Shown piece by piece: positions 61,374-64,000 of a stretch of DNA of 64,000 nt (the first letter of the stretch is position 1; every line of letters starts with the position of its first letter). The translations under genes and the position numbers were made by a program. This DNA is from an uncultured Christensenella sp. Its GTDB lineage: Bacteria > Bacillota > Clostridia > Christensenellales > CAG-917. Under the pieces are notes generated by a model. It did not search any database and had not been told where the DNA came from. It worked only from the letters and a program-made list of their open reading frames with translations. The stretch is taken from NCBI GenBank assembly GCA_910584155.1, contig CAJTYG010000004.1, forward strand, positions 62,001 to 126,000, written 5' to 3'.

Positions 61374-62465
61374 ATGACAGAGTATCCAAATTACATATCA
61401 CCAAAGCGTGTGCCCGCTCCCACGCCTCAAAGCATCGTTGAGGACGGCAAAGTGCATTACGGCACATTTGATGCGCCGTTTAAAAATCTGAATATGCTTG
61501 ACGCAGTAAAGCCCTGCGGCAAAACGCCCAACTTTTTGAAGTCGTCCCGCCTTGTCGAGTGGGAAGCATTTGAGGTCGATATGGACGAGGGCTCGCTGAT
61601 AAGCGCCGTGTACAACACAAACGGAATGGGCTTTTCCATCTTTGTGTGGTATGACAAAAAAGAGGACAAAATTTATAGCTGGCGCAATATCGTGCCAAAG
61701 AAAAAGGCAAAGGTCGCATCACAGCTTGTGGACGACTACTGCTACTGCAAAACAAAAAAAAGCGAATATCGCATAAACAACGACTTTCTAAACGGCAAGG
61801 CGTCTGCAAGAGGCTTTACCGAGGGCAAGAGCGGCAAGTTTTCTATAGATATGAAGTTTGAGCGTATATCGCCGCTTGCAAACGGCGTTATGCCGCTTGC
61901 CAAAAACAAGGACGGCAGTTTCCGCAACCCACTGTACAGCGAAAAGGATTTCTTTAAAGCCACGGGTACGATAACCGTCAATAACAAAGCCTACACCACA
62001 AACGAGCGCTCGGTCGGCATAATCGACGACCACAAGGGATATTATCCCTACCGTGCGCACTACGACTGGCTGACAACTATGGGACAGCTTGAGGTCGACG
62101 GCGAGAAAAAATATTTCGGCTTTAACCTCACCCGCAATCAGTCGGTGGAACAGGACAATTACAACGAAAACTTCATTTGGTGCGGCGACGAGCAGTTCCC
62201 TCTGCCTCCTGTGGTTTTCAAGCATAAAAACGGCAAGAAGAAAGCGGACGAGTGGTATATAACGGACGAAAAGGGCGAGGGAATCGTTGACATCACATTT
62301 AAGCTCAGCAAAACCTTTTATATGCCAATACACGCCTTGATAGTGGAATGTTATTATGCTCTGCCCTTTGGCACGATAAGCGGATACGTCACCGACACCA
62401 ACGGCAAAAAGTATTCTGTTGACGGAATGGTGGGCATTGGCGAGGACAAAACCACAAGAATGTAA
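61374..62465 (+). CDS. DUF2804 protein
   Basis: A 363-residue protein of the DUF2804 family, judged by the beta-rich layout and the GIIDDHKGYYPYRAHYDWL segment (about 219-240). Such proteins resemble lipocalin-like or carotenoid-hydratase-type folds, but the function is not established. No signal peptide is seen. GGAGA lies 6 nt before the chosen ATG (MTEYPNYISP); an upstream in-frame ATG adds seven residues. Divergent from the ferritin-like gene, with a terminator after it. Confidence 0.85.
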   Translation: MTEYPNYISPKRVPAPTPQSIVEDGKVHYGTFDAPFKNLNMLDAVKPCGKTPNFLKSSRLVEWEAFEVDMDEGSLISAVYNTNGMGFSIFVWYDKKEDKIYSWRNIVPKKKAKVASQLVDDYCYCKTKKSEYRINNDFLNGKASARGFTEGKSGKFSIDMKFERISPLANGVMPLAKNKDGSFRNPLYSEKDFFKATGTITVNNKAYTTNERSVGIIDDHKGYYPYRAHYDWLTTMGQLEVDGEKKYFGFNLTRNQSVEQDNYNENFIWCGDEQFPLPPVVFKHKNGKKKADEWYITDEKGEGIVDITFKLSKTFYMPIHALIVECYYALPFGTISGYVTDTNGKKYSVDGMVGIGEDKTTRM

Positions 62466-62491
62466 TAGCAAAGTCATCTATCTGATATTCA

Positions 62492-62529
62492 AAATAAACC
62501 GTGCAGTCTGATCACTGCACGGTTTAAAT
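62492..62529. terminator. Bidirectional terminator
   Basis: AAACCGTGCAGT pairs with ACTGCACGGTTT, perfect 12 bp, between converging genes. Confidence 0.9.
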
Positions 62530-62582
62530 TATTGCATACAAAAAAGTCTAATAATAACTTTCAGTTTTGCTATATATAAACT

Positions 62583-63797
62583 TTACTTTTGGCGTTTTAT
62601 ATCATCGCTCGCTTTGAAGTTATATACGGGCTTGATACGCTTTTGTATTTCTACTGTCGGGGCAATATTGTCGATAATGTCCTCTATCTTTTTATAAGCC
62701 ATAGGGCTCTCATCAAGCGTCCCCTTGCACACCGACGTCGTATAAATACCTTCCATCTGCTGTTCATAGTCCTTCATCGACAATGTTGCAAACGCCTTGC
62801 TTCTGCTTAACAATCTGCCTGCCCCATGCGGCGCACTGAAATTCCATTCTGCATTCCCTTTGCCTTCGCAAATCAGAGAACCGTCACGCATATTGATTGG
62901 GATAATCAACCGCTCCTTCTTCTGCGCAGATACGGCGCCCTTGCGCAAAATCATATTTTCGGTGTCGATATAGTTGTGTATGGTTGTAAAACAATCTTTG
63001 ACCGTCAACCCCAAGCCTACCACTATTTCATCTACCATAGCCTGTCTATTTACAACGGCATAATTTTGAATTATTTTCATATCGTGAATATAATCTTTAA
63101 ACAATGTCCCCGTCAGATATGCCATATCAGGATCGATTTTTGCCTTGTTCTTTTTTGCTTTTTCAATTTCGAGCTCGATCAACTGCTGCTTGCCCTGAGC
63201 TTTTAATCTTGCAATTATTTCTTTTATCTGCGTATCCGAATTGCCGCTGAGTGTTTTGTAAGCCTGCGTCTGATAATAATTTGCGACCTCTAAACCGAGA
63301 TGACGGCTCCCCGAGTGTACGACAAGATACATAGAACCGTTTTCATCAGTATCCACTTCAATAAAGTGATTGCCCCCGCCAAGCGTTCCTACACTTCGAT
63401 AAGCAAGCTCAGCGTTTATTTTTGAGTAGCATTTAAGCTCTTTCAGATTGACTTTGCTTGCGTATGCGTGTTGCTTTTTTCTACAAGTCATTCCAAATGG
63501 AATATTATCATAGATAAGCTTATCCAATTTTGCAAAATCTATATTTCTTTCATTAAGCTCTGCTACTTCCATTCCGCAGCCTATGTCCACTCCCACCATG
63601 TTGGGGACTATTTTGTCGATTATAGTCATTGTGGTGCCGATCGTACATCCCGCACCCGCATGGACATCGGGCATTATACGGATTTTTGATTTTGCAAAAG
63701 CCGCCTCATCACATATTTGTTTGATTTGGCTTATAGCGTGTTCTTCTATAACATCAGTATATATCTTTGCACTGTTATGCCGTCCTGTGATTATCAT
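62583..63797 (-). CDS. rtcB: RNA ligase RtcB
   Basis: Joins 2',3'-cyclic phosphate or 3'-phosphate to 5'-OH RNA ends with GTP and manganese. The 404-residue protein has the metal ligands in DVHAG, VGVDIGCG (Asp71, Cys74), GGNHF (His144), VVHSGSR (His161) and IHNYID (His274), and the guanylated histidine His324 in SAPHGAGR. Length fits the bacterial form (about 400). AAGGAGG precedes the ATG. No RtcA, archease or RtcR gene is adjacent in the window, so it is not the E. coli type operon. Confidence 0.95.
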   Translation of the reverse strand: MIITGRHNSAKIYTDVIEEHAISQIKQICDEAAFAKSKIRIMPDVHAGAGCTIGTTMTIIDKIVPNMVGVDIGCGMEVAELNERNIDFAKLDKLIYDNIPFGMTCRKKQHAYASKVNLKELKCYSKINAELAYRSVGTLGGGNHFIEVDTDENGSMYLVVHSGSRHLGLEVANYYQTQAYKTLSGNSDTQIKEIIARLKAQGKQQLIELEIEKAKKNKAKIDPDMAYLTGTLFKDYIHDMKIIQNYAVVNRQAMVDEIVVGLGLTVKDCFTTIHNYIDTENMILRKGAVSAQKKERLIIPINMRDGSLICEGKGNAEWNFSAPHGAGRLLSRSKAFATLSMKDYEQQMEGIYTTSVCKGTLDESPMAYKKIEDIIDNIAPTVEIQKRIKPVYNFKASDDIKRQK

Positions 63798-63826
63798 ATG
63801 CCCTCCTTGCAGTTTGACTAAATAAT

Positions 63827-63857
63827 GATACGAATATAACCTTTACTTCCTCGTATC
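63827..63857 (-). other. Possible hairpin in the rtcB leader
   Basis: GATACGA and TCGTATC (7 bp, 17-nt loop) lie 30 nt before the rtcB ATG. The rest of 63798-64000 shows no gene and no convincing promoter. Confidence 0.35.
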
Positions 63858-64000
63858 GAAGCTGTGCAGTTTACAACTTAAGTTTTAACAGTTGCCGTCA
63901 GCCTTATTATGTTTAAGAACATTACCTCCGTCTTATACTTTAAACAAAATCTACAAGCTACGACCGATAATTCTAAACCGTTTTTATATACTTAGACAAT

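Noticed and set aside
63798..64000. tRNA or riboswitch at the right edge
   Set aside because: No cloverleaf or known aptamer core could be drawn; only a weak hairpin is present.

Overview
The window (about 47% GC by eye, standard genetic code) looks like the chromosome of a Gram-positive, Firmicutes-type anaerobe, most likely a member of the Clostridia. The reasons are a zinc-type S14, a KOW/L14e-like gene between map and infA, the SpmA/SpmB pair known from spore formers, a TatD-linked radical SAM protein, many lipobox lipoproteins and sharp sigma-A promoters (TTGACA or TTGCCA, 17 nt, TATAAT). A narrower placement, such as an uncultured gut Clostridia lineage, is inference only.

Layout. 1-8.8 kb: a tight minus-strand cassette of an Hsp70-like ATPase, a SNF2-type helicase with many zinc knuckles, a second zinc-knuckle protein and a five-pass membrane protein with a large outer region that runs off the window. 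I could not match this set to a named system, and it is the strongest candidate for something undescribed. 8.8-9.3 kb: tandem mini-repeats and the terminator of the ribosomal operon. 9.3-25.2 kb: the complete S10-spc-alpha ribosomal superoperon on the minus strand (rpsJ to rplQ, with secY, adk, map, infA and rpoA), with one upstream promoter and one internal promoter before adk.

25.3-34.3 kb: an SGNH hydrolase, an unknown protein with 26-residue repeats, rsmA, a radical SAM protein, tatD and metG (minus); spmAB (plus); rpsI-rplM (minus). 34.37-34.58 kb: a probable small RNA gene with its own promoter, a long rod-like fold and a terminator. 34.7-44.6 kb: a BspA-like leucine-rich lipoprotein, a GH31 glucosidase with an XRE-cupin regulator, an O-antigen-ligase-like protein, an XRE repressor facing a zinc-ribbon membrane protein across an operator-bearing promoter, and a membrane protein of unknown role.

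44.8-52.7 kb (plus): glmS, a class I aminotransferase, a WYL regulator with a perfect palindromic operator, a ClC antiporter and a second O-antigen-ligase-like protein. 52.8-64 kb: a PrsA-like lipoprotein with an inserted Flg_new repeat, a membrane protein paired with LemA, a small XRE regulator with two operators, a metallophosphatase, an N-acetyltransferase, a ferritin-like protein divergent from a DUF2804 protein, and RtcB. No tRNA, rRNA, CRISPR array, insertion sequence or phage gene was seen. Several genes have a -10 box only 6-8 nt before the ATG and no Shine-Dalgarno, so they are probably leaderless.
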